Positions 1-8,107 of a stretch of DNA of 64,000 nt are shown here, in pieces (within the stretch, counting starts at the first letter, position 1; each line of letters begins with the position of its first letter). The DNA is from Tardiphaga alba (GTDB lineage: Bacteria > Pseudomonadota > Alphaproteobacteria > Rhizobiales > Xanthobacteraceae). The notes under the pieces were generated by a model. The model was given only the letters and a program-made list of their open reading frames with translations. It searched no databases and was not told the DNA's origin. The stretch is taken from the NCBI RefSeq assembly GCF_018279705.1, contig NZ_CP036498.1, positions 5,349,001-5,413,000 on the forward strand. The letters run 5' to 3'. Both the position numbers and the translations under genes were made by a program.

Positions 1-864
1 GGCGGCACCGGCGGGATTTTCTATCCGCTCGGCGGCGGTCTCGCGAACCTGCTCTCGAAGAAACTCCCCAACACGCAGGCGACCGGTGAAGTCACCGGCG
101 GCAGTGTCGATAACATCAAGCTGCTGGAAAGCGGCCAGGCCGATCTCGGCTTCATGACCGGCGACGTCGCCTCCGACGCCATCAAAGGTGAGCAGAAATT
201 CAAGAAGCCGGTGCCGCTGAAGACCATCGTCGCCGTCTATTCCAGCCCCGTCCATGTGGTGACCATCGCCGGCACCGGCATCGAGAAATTCGCCGACCTC
301 AAGGGCAAGCGCATTTCCGGCGGCGCGCCGGGCTCGGCCTCGGAAGCGCAGACCTTCCGCCTGCTGGAGGCCGCCGGCCTCGACAAGGACAAGGACGTCA
401 AGCGCGAGCGCCTGTCGGTGGCAGAATCCGCCGCGGCGCTGAAGGACCGCAAGATCGATGCATTCTTCTGGGGCGGCGGCGTGCCCACCGCCGCCGTGGT
501 TGATCTCGCAGCCACGCCGGGCGTGCATATCAAATTGATCGAGATCGATCACCTGCTGGAGCCCATCGTCAAGAAATACGGCCAGATCTTCGCGCCCAGC
601 GTGATCAAGGCCGGCAGCTATCCGGGCCAGACCACCGACAGCAAGGGCTTTGCTGCCTGGAATCAGATCATGGCCACCGACAAGATGTCGGACGAGACGG
701 CCTACGCCATCACCAAGACGATATTCGAGAACAAGGCGGACCTCGTCGCCGTGCACAAGGAAGCCGAGAACATCAATCTCGCCACGCAGACCCCGGCCCA
801 ATCGCCGGCGCCGTATCATCCCGGCACGCTCAAATATCTCAAGGAAGTCGGCGCGGTGAAGTAA
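1..864 (+). CDS. TAXI-family TRAP transporter substrate-binding protein (5' partial)
   Basis: The reading frame is open from base 1 to a TAA at 862-864, so the start and any signal peptide lie upstream of the window. The visible 287 residues open with GGTGGIFYPLGGG, the TAXI-family hallmark (TRAP-associated extracytoplasmic immunogenic protein), and continue with GSVDNIKLLESGQADLGF. In this family the protein is periplasmic and delivers a small anionic ligand, often glutamate-like or another carboxylate, to a fused DctQM-type permease. No permease gene is visible here. The protein is a close paralogue of the next gene (same motifs, only a 39 bp gap), so the pair looks like a tandem duplication. 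The ligand cannot be told from sequence. Confidence 0.9.
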   Translation, partial: GGTGGIFYPLGGGLANLLSKKLPNTQATGEVTGGSVDNIKLLESGQADLGFMTGDVASDAIKGEQKFKKPVPLKTIVAVYSSPVHVVTIAGTGIEKFADLKGKRISGGAPGSASEAQTFRLLEAAGLDKDKDVKRERLSVAESAAALKDRKIDAFFWGGGVPTAAVVDLAATPGVHIKLIEIDHLLEPIVKKYGQIFAPSVIKAGSYPGQTTDSKGFAAWNQIMATDKMSDETAYAITKTIFENKADLVAVHKEAENINLATQTPAQSPAPYHPGTLKYLKEVGAVK

Positions 865-903
865 TCGCCACGCCATCAACGAAAACTGGAGGAGAGGAAG
901 TCC

Positions 904-1875
904 ATGTTCAAGCGTTTCAAGAAGACCACCATCGCGGCGGCCGTCATCGCCACCGCAGGTCTTGCCGGTGCCGCCATCGCGCAGCAGAAGACCATTGCCA
1001 TCGGCACCGGCGGCACCGGCGGCGTCTATTACCCGCTCGGCGGCGCCGTCGCCAATGTGCTGTCGAAAGCCCTGCCGAACACCCAGGCCACCGCGGAAGT
1101 CACCGGCGGCTCCGTCGATAATCTCAAGCTGATCGCCTCGGGCCAGAGCGAGATGGGCTTCAGCATGGCCGACGCCGCGCTCGATGCCTTCAAGGGCGAG
1201 GACAAGTTCAAGAGCGGCAAGGTCCCGCTGCGCACGCTGCTCGTAGTCTATCCGAACCGCATGCATGTAGTGACGGTGGAAGGCACCGGCATCGAGAAGT
1301 TCTCGGACCTCAAGGGCAAGCGCGTCTCCACGGGCTCGCCGGGCAGCGCCACCGAAGTGATGGCATTCCGTGTCATCGAAGCCGGCGGCCTCGACAAGGA
1401 CAAGGACCTGAAGCGTGAGCGTCTCGGCGTCGCCGAAAGCGTCAACGCCATCAAGGATCGCAAGATCGACGCCTTCTTCTGGGTCGGCGGCGTGCCGACG
1501 GCCGCGGTGACCGACCTTGCCGCCACGCCCGGCCTGAAGATCAAGATGATCGACCACGCCGAACTCGCCGACAAGATGAACGCCAAATACGGCAAGCTGT
1601 ATTCGGCTTCGAATATCAGCAAGAGCATCTATCCCGGCATGGACAAGGACAACGCCAATACCGAGGTCTGGAACATCATCGTCACCAACGACAAGATGAA
1701 GGACGAGGACGCCTACAACATCGTCAAGACGCTGGTGGAGAAGAAGGCAGACATCGTCGCCGTGCACAAGGAAGCGGAGAGCTTCTCGCTCGACAACCAG
1801 GTGCAGGAGCGCTCGCCGGTCCCGTTCCATCCGGGCGCCCTGAAATACTTCAAGGAAAAGGGCATCGGCAAGTAA
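904..1875 (+). CDS. TAXI-family TRAP transporter substrate-binding protein
   Basis: 323 residues, a normal length for the family. Residues 1-26 form a signal peptide: a basic MFKRFKKT start, a hydrophobic stretch, and AIA/QQ cleavage. The mature protein starts with the TAXI signature GTGGTGGVYYPLGG and keeps GSVDNLKLIASGQSEMGFS and the WVGGVPTAAV segment that is also in the upstream paralogue. The start is supported by GGAGAGGAAG just upstream. It should act in the periplasm as the ligand-capturing subunit of a TRAP-type importer. No membrane subunit is encoded nearby, so it may serve a permease elsewhere. A hairpin terminator follows the stop. Confident in the family, not in the ligand. Confidence 0.93.
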   Translation: MFKRFKKTTIAAAVIATAGLAGAAIAQQKTIAIGTGGTGGVYYPLGGAVANVLSKALPNTQATAEVTGGSVDNLKLIASGQSEMGFSMADAALDAFKGEDKFKSGKVPLRTLLVVYPNRMHVVTVEGTGIEKFSDLKGKRVSTGSPGSATEVMAFRVIEAGGLDKDKDLKRERLGVAESVNAIKDRKIDAFFWVGGVPTAAVTDLAATPGLKIKMIDHAELADKMNAKYGKLYSASNISKSIYPGMDKDNANTEVWNIIVTNDKMKDEDAYNIVKTLVEKKADIVAVHKEAESFSLDNQVQERSPVPFHPGALKYFKEKGIGK

Positions 1876-1899
1876 GACTGGCCGACACGACCTGACTGC

Positions 1900-1935
1900 A
1901 AGCCGCGATGTGAAAGCATCGCGGCTTTTGCTTTG
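1900..1935 (+). terminator. Rho-independent terminator after the TAXI genes
   Basis: AAGCCGCGATG and CATCGCGGCTT form a perfect 11 bp stem around a 6-nt loop, followed by a short T-rich tail (TTTTGCTTT). It lies 24 bases after the stop of the second TAXI gene and before the convergent antitoxin gene. Confidence 0.85.
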
Positions 1936-1945
1936 GACGGCGGAT

Positions 1946-2236
1946 CTACGCCGCTTCCGCCTGCCGCTGCCGGGCGACGGCCAGATCGTAATTCGATTGC
2001 AGGTTCATCCAGAATTCGCCGGGCATGCCAAGGCGGCCTTCGAGCAGCACCGCCGTATCGGCAGTGATCGCGCGCTTCCCATTTATGATGCCCGTGATGC
2101 GATTTGGCGGGACACCGAGATCACGCGCGAGTGCACGCGCCGAAATTTCATTCGGCTCCATGAATTCCTTGAGCAGCATCTCGCCAGGCGTCGTCGGGAG
2201 ACGGTGCATCTGAACTTTATCGCGTGAGATGCTCAT
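1946..2236 (-). CDS. higA: HigA-type antitoxin, XRE-family HTH
   Basis: 96 residues. The body is a helix-turn-helix of the HigA class: PTTPGEMLLKEFMEPNEIS, ARALARDLGVPPNRITGII, then NGKRAITADTAVLLEGRLGM and the family's FWMNLQSNYDL. HigA antitoxins bind and neutralise the HigB RNase and repress their own operon. It lies 9 bp downstream of the toxin gene on the same strand, the toxin-first order typical of higBA. A palindromic operator sits in front of the toxin gene. Identification is by family pattern. Confidence 0.93.
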   Translation of the reverse strand: MSISRDKVQMHRLPTTPGEMLLKEFMEPNEISARALARDLGVPPNRITGIINGKRAITADTAVLLEGRLGMPGEFWMNLQSNYDLAVARQRQAEAA

Positions 2237-2245
2237 ACGATGCTC

Positions 2246-2530
2246 CTAATGATAATCAGTGATTTCGACGTCGTAGGCATCACCGTCCATCCAGACGAAA
2301 CAAAGACGCCATTGGCTATTGATCCAAATGGCATGCTGCCCTTTTCGTTCGTCCTTCAACGGATGAAGCTTGTTGCTCGGCGGCAGCTTCAGACTTTCGA
2401 GGGTCGTCGCATTGTCGAGCATGTCCAACTTGCGGCGGGCCACGATAACGATATCGCCCGGAAAGCCCTTTTTGATGGGCTTCCCAGCGAAAATCTCGGC
2501 AGTCCGCTTGTCGGCGAACGTCTTGATCAT
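2246..2530 (-). CDS. higB: HigB-type toxin (RelE/ParE superfamily mRNA interferase)
   Basis: 94 residues starting MIKTFADKRTAEIFAG and ending WMDGDAYDVEITDYH, both typical of HigB. The family cuts mRNA on the ribosome and is held inactive by HigA. I chose the ATG at 2530. A longer form starting at the GTG at 2545 would add five residues, but that codon lies inside the operator palindrome and the family starts at MIK. No Shine-Dalgarno sequence is visible before 2530, so the message may be leaderless or nearly so. RelE-like basic residues are present (KLHPLKDERKG, SQWRLCFVW). Confidence 0.92.
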   Translation of the reverse strand: MIKTFADKRTAEIFAGKPIKKGFPGDIVIVARRKLDMLDNATTLESLKLPPSNKLHPLKDERKGQHAIWINSQWRLCFVWMDGDAYDVEITDYH

Positions 2531-2531
2531 A

Positions 2532-2552
2532 GTGTTACGTATCACGTAACAC
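2532..2552 (-). promoter_or_regulatory. Palindromic operator of the higBA operon
   Basis: Two perfect 9-bp arms, GTGTTACGT and ACGTAACAC, separated by ATC, lie directly against the toxin start codon. This is the expected size and place for a HigA dimer site. Binding would block both transcription and, if the message is leaderless, the initiation site. Confidence 0.75.
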
Positions 2553-2658
2553 GCCTGATTTCAACGGTAGATAAACTTGGGCTAATTTTACCGCGGAACC
2601 GGAATCCTTGTCGCCATGTTGCCTGCTGGGCACCCTTATGTGCCGTGAGGGCCATCCG

Positions 2659-3906
2659 GTGCCAGCCGCCAACGAGACGACAAAATACCCGCTCGATGCC
2701 CTCAACTTCTTCCTCGCCGATGTGCGAGACGGGCTTGGCCCGTATCTGGCTATCTATCTGCTCACCGTGCAGAAATGGGATGAGGCCTCCATTGGCGCCG
2801 TGATGTCGGTGGCCGCCATTGCCGGCATCCTCGCGCAGACGCCAGCCGGCGCGCTGATCGACAAGACCACCGCCAAGCGTGCCGCCGTGATTATCGCAGC
2901 TATTGTCGTGACAATCGGCTCCGTCGTGCTGCCCTTCTATCCGGGCTTTCTGTTCGTCGCGACCACCCAGGCGCTGACCGGGATCGCTGCCGCAATTTTC
3001 GCGCCGGCATTGGCGGCGATCACGCTGGGCATCGTCGGCCCCCGCGCATTCGCGGGGCGCATCGGCCGCAACGAGGCATTCAACCATGCCGGCAACGCCG
3101 TCGCCGCGGCTTTGGCCGGGGGACTCGCTTACGCGTTCGGACCCGTGGTCGTGTTCTGGCTGATGGCCGCGATGGCGCTGGCCAGTATCGGCGCGATGCT
3201 GGCCATCCCTGCCGATGCCATCGATCACGAGGTCGCGCGCGGTCTCCACGACCTCGAAGCACCGGGTAGCGGACAGACCGAACAGCCGTCAGGCTTCCGC
3301 GTCCTGCTTACCAGCAGGCCGCTGCTGGTCTTCGCCGCGGCGACCGTGCTGTTTCACTTTTCCAACGCCGCGATGCTGCCGCTGGTCGGACAGAAACTGG
3401 CACGCGTGAACAGCGAACTCGGCACAACGCTGATGTCGGCCTGTATCGTGGCCGCACAACTGGTCATGGTGCCTGTCGCCATGCTGGTCGGCCACAAGGC
3501 CGATATCTGGGGCCGCAAACCGCTGTTCGCCTGCGCACTGGCGGTGCTGATCCTGCGCGGCGCACTCTATCCGCTCAGCGATGATCCGTACTGGCTGGTG
3601 GGCGTGCAATTGCTGGACGGCATCGGCGCCGGCATCTATGGCGCGCTGTTTCCGCTGGTCGTGGCCGACCTCACCCAAGGAACCGGCCACTTCAATGTGA
3701 GCCAGGGCGCGATCGCCACTGCGGCGGGACTAGGCGGCGCGCTTAGTACTTTCGTCGCAGGCCTCATCATCGTCTTCGCCGGTTACGACGCCGCATTCAT
3801 CACTCTCGCGGCAGTCGCTGCATGCGGGCTCATTCTGTTCGTCACCCAGATGCCGGAGACGCGGCCATTGAACGCACGTCATCACCGCGTAGTGCCAAAT
3901 GCTTAA
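2659..3906 (+). CDS. MFS transporter
   Basis: About 415 residues with the twelve hydrophobic segments of the major facilitator superfamily. N-terminal half: KYPLDALNFFLADVRDGLGP, AAIAGILAQTPAGALIDKT, LPFYPGFLFVATTQALTG. A hydrophilic stretch near residues 200-220 separates it from a second half containing HKADIWGRKPLF, a variant of the loop 8-9 MFS motif. The start is uncertain. GTG at 2659 has GAGGG seven bases upstream and gives MPAANETTKYP; ATG at 2638 would add seven residues. Substrate unknown; drug or metabolite efflux is a guess from the family. The gene is divergent from higBA. Confidence 0.85.
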   Translation: MPAANETTKYPLDALNFFLADVRDGLGPYLAIYLLTVQKWDEASIGAVMSVAAIAGILAQTPAGALIDKTTAKRAAVIIAAIVVTIGSVVLPFYPGFLFVATTQALTGIAAAIFAPALAAITLGIVGPRAFAGRIGRNEAFNHAGNAVAAALAGGLAYAFGPVVVFWLMAAMALASIGAMLAIPADAIDHEVARGLHDLEAPGSGQTEQPSGFRVLLTSRPLLVFAAATVLFHFSNAAMLPLVGQKLARVNSELGTTLMSACIVAAQLVMVPVAMLVGHKADIWGRKPLFACALAVLILRGALYPLSDDPYWLVGVQLLDGIGAGIYGALFPLVVADLTQGTGHFNVSQGAIATAAGLGGALSTFVAGLIIVFAGYDAAFITLAAVAACGLILFVTQMPETRPLNARHHRVVPNA

Positions 3907-3999
3907 GGATGGTAACGCATTACTGTAGCAACCTGCGGTGCCGCGGAGTAGTTTGCGCGCAATTCGACCCGCAAGAGAATTGCAAAGGAAACGCCTGAA

Positions 4000-4992
4000 A
4001 TGTCGATTCGCCACCCGTCCCGCCGCTCTGTCATTCTCGGCGGCGCTGCTGCTCTCGGCACGCTGCCGTTCATCGGTCGCGCCAACGCAGCCGAATGGCC
4101 CACCAAGCCCGTGAAGTTCGTCGTTCCCTTCGCGGCCGGCGGCACCACCGACATTCTCGCCCGCCTTGTCGCGCAGAAGATGAGCGAAGAATACGGCCAG
4201 CAATTCATCGTCGAGAACAAGACCGGCGCCGGCGGCAACATCGCTGCGGAATTCGTCTCCAAGGCGGATGGCGACGGCTACACCTTCCTGGTCGGCACGC
4301 CGGGCACGCATGCGATCAACAAGTTCGTGTTCAAGAACATGACCTATGATCAGGTGAAGGACTTCTCGTCGGTCATCATCATCGCCAAGGTGCCGAACCT
4401 GATGTCGGTGACCAATTCGCTGCCGGCGAAGAACGTTCAGGAATTCATCGCGCTCGCCAAGGCCAAACCCGACGAATATTTCTACGGCACGCCGGGCCTC
4501 GGCTCCACTGCGCATCTTTCCACCGAACTGTTCAAGTCGATGACCGGCGTGAAGCTGACCCATGTGCCGTTCCGCGGCAGCGCCCCGGCGCTTACCGACC
4601 TGATCGGCGGCCGCGTGCATGTGATGATCGACAATCTGCCGGCGGCACAACCCTTCGCCGAGGCCAACCAGATCCGTCCGCTCGCCGTCTCCACCGCCAA
4701 GCGCTGGGAGCCGATGAAGGACATCCCGACCATCGCCGAAGCCGGTGTTCCCGGCTATGACGCGGCGTCGTGGTTCACGATCACCTCGCCTGCCAAGACG
4801 TCCAAGGAGATCACCGCCAAGCTCAATGCCTCGGTCGACAAATATGTGAAGTCGGAAGAAGGCAAGGCCCGCCTGATCAAGCTCGGCGCCGATCCCGTCG
4901 GCGGCTCGCCGGCCGAAATGGATGCCTTTGTTGCGTCGGAATCCGAGAAGTGGGGCAAGGTCGCCCAATTCGCCGGCATCAAGCCGGAGTAA
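4000..4992 (+). CDS. Bug/TctC-family tripartite tricarboxylate transporter substrate-binding protein
   Basis: 330 residues. A twin-arginine-like signal is visible (PSRRSVILGGAAALG, cleavage after ANA, about residue 30). The mature protein opens with EWPTKPVKFVVPFAAGGTTD, the family signature, and keeps NKTGAGGNIAAEFVSKADGDG, HVPFRGSAPALTDLIGG and PTIAEAGVPGYD. Bug proteins are periplasmic Venus-flytrap binders of carboxylates or other small polar compounds. No tctA or tctB is adjacent, the usual situation for expanded Bug families. The ribosome site AAAGGAA precedes the ATG and a terminator follows. Confidence 0.93.
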   Translation: MSIRHPSRRSVILGGAAALGTLPFIGRANAAEWPTKPVKFVVPFAAGGTTDILARLVAQKMSEEYGQQFIVENKTGAGGNIAAEFVSKADGDGYTFLVGTPGTHAINKFVFKNMTYDQVKDFSSVIIIAKVPNLMSVTNSLPAKNVQEFIALAKAKPDEYFYGTPGLGSTAHLSTELFKSMTGVKLTHVPFRGSAPALTDLIGGRVHVMIDNLPAAQPFAEANQIRPLAVSTAKRWEPMKDIPTIAEAGVPGYDAASWFTITSPAKTSKEITAKLNASVDKYVKSEEGKARLIKLGADPVGGSPAEMDAFVASESEKWGKVAQFAGIKPE

Positions 4993-5016
4993 GTGCGAGC
5001 GACCATTACGAATGCG

Positions 5017-5047
5017 AAGGGCGGCTTTTCAGCCGCCCTTTTGTTTT
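5017..5047 (+). terminator. Rho-independent terminator after the Bug-family gene
   Basis: AAGGGCGGC and GCCGCCCTT form a perfect 9 bp stem with a TTTTCA loop, followed by TTTGTTTT. It lies 24 bases past the stop. The small minus-strand gene at 5055 ends just beyond. Confidence 0.9.
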
Positions 5048-5054
5048 CAGCTTC

Positions 5055-5531
5055 TCAGTCGAACTTCATATCGACGCAGCGCGAGACGTCCGGGCCAACG
5101 CCCGACGGGATCGTGATGCACCCGCGCAGCTTTCGCTGGCTGGTATCGCTGGCCCATAGCGCGACACCGCCGCTGCCGAAGAACGAGTTGGTGTTCGGCG
5201 GCTCGGTCTCGGCAACATCGAACGAATAGCTGCCATCGGTGTCGAACACGCGCGCCTTGGCGGCGCAGCCGCCATCGGTCTGCACATTGATGACTTCCTT
5301 GGCATCGCGCGTCATCGACAGCGACACCGAGCAGCGGAAGTATTCCGACGTCTTCGCATTGAACAGATAGGCATAGGACCGGCAGGTGGCGGTCGCCAGC
5401 TTGCCGGGGCTGAGGCCACGGCCGCACGAAATCCGCTGGTTATGGCTGAGGGCGAAATCATCCGCCTGCGCAGCGGCGGGTCCCAATCCCAGCACGGCGG
5501 CGGCGATCGCGCCCATCACGAAAAACCGCAT
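5055..5531 (-). CDS. Conserved secreted protein of unknown function
   Basis: 158 residues with a signal peptide (MRFFVMGAIAAAVLGLG, cleavage at AQA/DD). The mature part has five cysteines, visible in ISCGRG, TATCRSY, EYFRCSV, DGGCAAK and LRGCITI, plus SRCVDMKFD at the end, so disulfides in the periplasm are likely. The open frame continues upstream into nonsense sequence, so the start was chosen at 5531, preceded by AAAAGGTCGAG. An in-frame ATG at 5546 is the alternative. I do not recognise the family. No partner gene is obvious; the neighbour on the other strand is another small secreted protein. Confidence 0.75.
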   Translation of the reverse strand: MRFFVMGAIAAAVLGLGPAAAQADDFALSHNQRISCGRGLSPGKLATATCRSYAYLFNAKTSEYFRCSVSLSMTRDAKEVINVQTDGGCAAKARVFDTDGSYSFDVAETEPPNTNSFFGSGGVALWASDTSQRKLRGCITIPSGVGPDVSRCVDMKFD

Positions 5532-5750
5532 CTCGACCTTTTGCATGCGCCCCATCCCCATTGCCGATCTCGTTGCCAATCGGCCCTTCCGGCGGTGAAA
5601 GATAGTCGTGTCGCGCGGCGCGCGAAATGACAAACTGATCCAGATCACGTCGCTTGTTGACGACGCGCATGCGTTCGTGATTTGTTCAAGACATCTGGCG
5701 CCGCCGAGAACGGCACGCTTTTCAGCAAGACAACAAACGGAGATCGGGGG

Positions 5751-6059
5751 ATGACCGTTCGCGCCTTTACGATAGTGGGTGTGGCCATGTTGGCGAGTGC
5801 TGCGCTCGCAATGCCCGCGCATGCACAGACGCCGGGCGCAGCGCCCTGGGTGCTCTCGCCCGACATGGGCTACGGCTACGACGCATCCGGCAAGACCTTC
5901 ACGTACAAGATGGGCACCAACAACGCCAAGTTCCTGCTCAAGGGTGCGAAGAAGGTGCCGAAGAACACGCTGTTCTTCATCGGCGAGAATGGCCAGCTCT
6001 ATATGCGCAGCGGTCCGTTCCTCGAAGAGGATGGCCGCTTCAAATTCGGCCCCGGCTAG
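5751..6059 (+). CDS. Small secreted protein of unknown function
   Basis: 102 residues. A clear signal peptide, MTVRAFTIVGVAMLASAALA with cleavage near AHAQ, precedes a short mature domain rich in Gly, Lys and aromatic residues (GYGYDASGKTFTYKMGTNN, KKVPKNTLFFIGENGQLYMR). The start at 5751 is favoured over an ATG 69 bases upstream because it begins the signal peptide and follows a GGGGG stretch. The repeated aromatic/Gly pattern suggests a small beta-rich periplasmic or surface protein. No family recognised. Confidence 0.7.
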   Translation: MTVRAFTIVGVAMLASAALAMPAHAQTPGAAPWVLSPDMGYGYDASGKTFTYKMGTNNAKFLLKGAKKVPKNTLFFIGENGQLYMRSGPFLEEDGRFKFGPG

Positions 6060-6171
6060 GCGCGGTGTGACGCCACCGTGACATCGGCATGGGAGCGGCG
6101 ATCGCCTCTCCCACAGCTCCGACAGAGATGATACAGAGCGCGTCATCTTTTTCTGAAAGCTGAAAGCGCTC

Positions 6172-7419
6172 ATGGCCAAAGCATCTCCCGTTTCGCCCCT
6201 TGCTCCCACCAACGTCCCGGCGATGCCTGAAATTGCAGGCGTGCGCCTCGGCACCGCTGCCGCGGGCATCCGCTACAAGGGCCGCACCGACGTGCTGCTG
6301 GCGGTGATGGACAAGGGCACGACGGCGGCCGGCGTGTTCACCACATCGAAGTGCCCGTCGGCACCGGTGGAATGGTGCCGCGCGGTGCTGAAGGGCGGCA
6401 AGGCGCAGGCGCTCGTCGTCAATTCCGGCAACGCCAATGCCTTCACCGGCAAGACCGGCAAGGCCTCCACCAAGCTCACCGGCGACATCGCCGCGAAGGC
6501 CGTGGGCTGCAAGCCGAACGAGATCTTCCTTGCCTCCACCGGCGTGATCGGCGAGCCGCTCGACGCCACCAAGTTCAACGGCGTGCTCGACAAGCTCGCC
6601 GAAACCGTGACGCCCGATGGCTGGCTCGAAGCCGCAAAGGCGATCATGACCACCGACACCTTCCCGAAGGTCGCCACCGCCAAGGTGAAGCTCGGCAAGG
6701 CCACCGTGACCATCAACGGCATGGCCAAGGGCGCCGGCATGATCGCGCCTGACATGGCGACCATGCTGTCCTTCATCTTCACCGACGCGCCGATCTCCGC
6801 GCCGGCGCTGCAGGCACTGCTGAAGGCCGGCGTCGCTGATTCCTTCAACGCGGTGACCATCGACGGCGACACGTCGACTTCGGACACGCTCTTGATGTTC
6901 GCGACGGGCGCTGCTGCCGCGCAGGGCGCGCCAAAAATCACCAAGGCGAGCGATGTCCGCCTGAAGGCCTTCGTGAAGGCGCTGCATGTGATCCTGAACG
7001 ATCTCGCCGAGCAGGTCGCGCGTGACGGTGAAGGCGCGCGCAAGCTGGTGGAAGTCGTCGTCGAAGGCGCAACAACCAAGGCGTCCGCGCGAAAAATCGC
7101 CATGTCGATCGCCAATTCGCCGCTGGTGAAGACGGCGATTGCCGGCGAGGACGCGAATTGGGGCCGCGTGGTGATGGCTGTCGGCAAGGCCGGCGAACCC
7201 GCCAATCGCGACAAGCTGTCGATCTCGTTCAACGGCATCCGCGTCGCCAAATCCGGCGCACGCGATCCGTCCTATGACGAGACCGAAGTGTCGAATGCGA
7301 TGAAGAACGACAAGGTGCAGATCAAGGTCGCACTCGGTCTCGGCAAGGGCCGCGACCGCGTACTGACCTGCGACCTCACCAAGGAATATGTCGCCATCAA
7401 TGGCGACTACCGGTCGTAA
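6172..7419 (+). CDS. argJ: Bifunctional glutamate N-acetyltransferase / amino-acid N-acetyltransferase
   Basis: 415 residues, full length for ArgJ. The enzyme transfers the acetyl group from N-acetylornithine to glutamate (and can use acetyl-CoA), closing the arginine-biosynthesis cycle in the cytoplasm. The self-cleavage site is visible in [16 protein letters not shown]: the Thr of ATML, residue 197, becomes the N-terminal nucleophile of the beta chain. Other family segments are [20 protein letters not shown] and [18 protein letters not shown]. The ribosome site is weak. The downstream mutT-like gene is separated by a palindromic repeat. Confidence 0.97.
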   Translation: MAKASPVSPLAPTNVPAMPEIAGVRLGTAAAGIRYKGRTDVLLAVMDKGTTAAGVFTTSKCPSAPVEWCRAVLKGGKAQALVVNSGNANAFTGKTGKASTKLTGDIAAKAVGCKPNEIFLASTGVIGEPLDATKFNGVLDKLAETVTPDGWLEAAKAIMTTDTFPKVATAKVKLGKATVTINGMAKGAGMIAPDMATMLSFIFTDAPISAPALQALLKAGVADSFNAVTIDGDTSTSDTLLMFATGAAAAQGAPKITKASDVRLKAFVKALHVILNDLAEQVARDGEGARKLVEVVVEGATTKASARKIAMSIANSPLVKTAIAGEDANWGRVVMAVGKAGEPANRDKLSISFNGIRVAKSGARDPSYDETEVSNAMKNDKVQIKVALGLGKGRDRVLTCDLTKEYVAINGDYRS

Positions 7420-7423
7420 GTCT

Positions 7424-7578
7424 TTACCCTCCCTGCAGGGGAGGGTCGAGCGCCGCAGGCGCGATCGGGGTGGGGCAGCGGCGATGATGATCGCGCAGCG
7501 CCATCGCCTCGCCGCGCTGCCACCCCATCCCGGATCGCACAATGCGATCCGACCCTCCCCCTGCAGGGGAGGGTGAAG
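7424..7578. repeat. Palindromic intergenic repeat (CCCTCCC/GGGAGGG family)
   Basis: The ends carry ACCCTCCCTGCAGGGGAGGGT and ACCCTCCCCCTGCAGGGGAG, each palindromic. Between them are mirrored GGTGGGG/CACCCC blocks and a GCAGGCG-type hairpin. The element fills the argJ-mutT gap. Related G/C-run elements occur at 19828, 35694, 36423 and 37853. Confidence 0.75.
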
Positions 7579-7592
7579 AAAGCCCGTTCCTC

Positions 7593-7991
7593 ATGAAACT
7601 CGTCCTCGTCGTCGCCGCAGCATTGATCGATGCCGACGGCCGCGTGCTGATTGCACAGCGGCCGGAAGGTAAGACGCTGGCTGGTCTCTGGGAGTTTCCC
7701 GGCGGCAAGCTGGAGCCGGGCGAACGGCCGGAAGCAGCTCTGATCCGCGAACTGCATGAAGAGCTAGGGATCACGGTGAAGGAAGCGTGCCTGGCGCCGC
7801 TCACCTTCGCCAGCCATGCCTATGACGACTTCCATCTCTTGATGCCGCTCTATATCTGCCGGCGCTGGGAGGGCCTTGCGATCTCGAAGGAAGGCCAGAA
7901 TCTCAAATGGGTGCGGCCGAACAAGCTGCGCGACTATCCGATGCCCGCGGCAGATATCCCGCTGATCCCGCATTTGACGGGGTTGTTGTAA
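7593..7991 (+). CDS. mutT: MutT-family Nudix hydrolase (8-oxo-dGTP diphosphatase type)
   Basis: 132 residues. The complete Nudix box runs from GGKLEPGERPEAA into LIRELHEELGI, with the catalytic REL-EE glutamates. The upstream LIAQRPEGKTLAGLWEFPGG matches MutT, which removes 8-oxo-dGTP from the nucleotide pool. The start at 7593 (MKLVLVVAAALID) was chosen over one 51 bases upstream because the extra codons lie in the repeat. Substrate assignment is by similarity to MutT; other Nudix substrates are possible. Confidence 0.9.
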   Translation: MKLVLVVAAALIDADGRVLIAQRPEGKTLAGLWEFPGGKLEPGERPEAALIRELHEELGITVKEACLAPLTFASHAYDDFHLLMPLYICRRWEGLAISKEGQNLKWVRPNKLRDYPMPAADIPLIPHLTGLL

Positions 7992-8013
7992 GGGCTCGGC
8001 CGCGACACTCGGT

Positions 8014-8096
8014 GTCGTGCCCGGGCTTGACCCGGGCATCCACCTTTTACGCTCACTCCGGTCAAGATGGATTGCCGGGTCAAGCCCGGCAATGAC
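8014..8096. repeat. Palindromic intergenic repeat (CCGGGCTTGACCCGGG family)
   Basis: GTGCCCGGGCTTGACCCGGG on the left and CCGGGTCAAGCCCGGCAATG on the right form a long imperfect inverted repeat, with ATCCA / TGGAT extending the inner stem. It lies between the convergent mutT-like and methyltransferase genes. A related CACCCGGTCAAGCCGGGTG copy is at 21631-21733. Confidence 0.8.
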
Positions 8097-8107
8097 AGTG
8101 AGAGCAA

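Noticed and set aside
2542..3249. Minus-strand open frame opposite the MFS transporter
   Set aside because: Low-complexity Gly/Arg/His-rich product, fully inside a clear transporter gene.
5532..6269. Upstream extension of the minus-strand secreted protein frame
   Set aside because: The frame is open but crosses the opposite-strand gene at 5751 and lacks a signal or domain; the true start is at the signal peptide.
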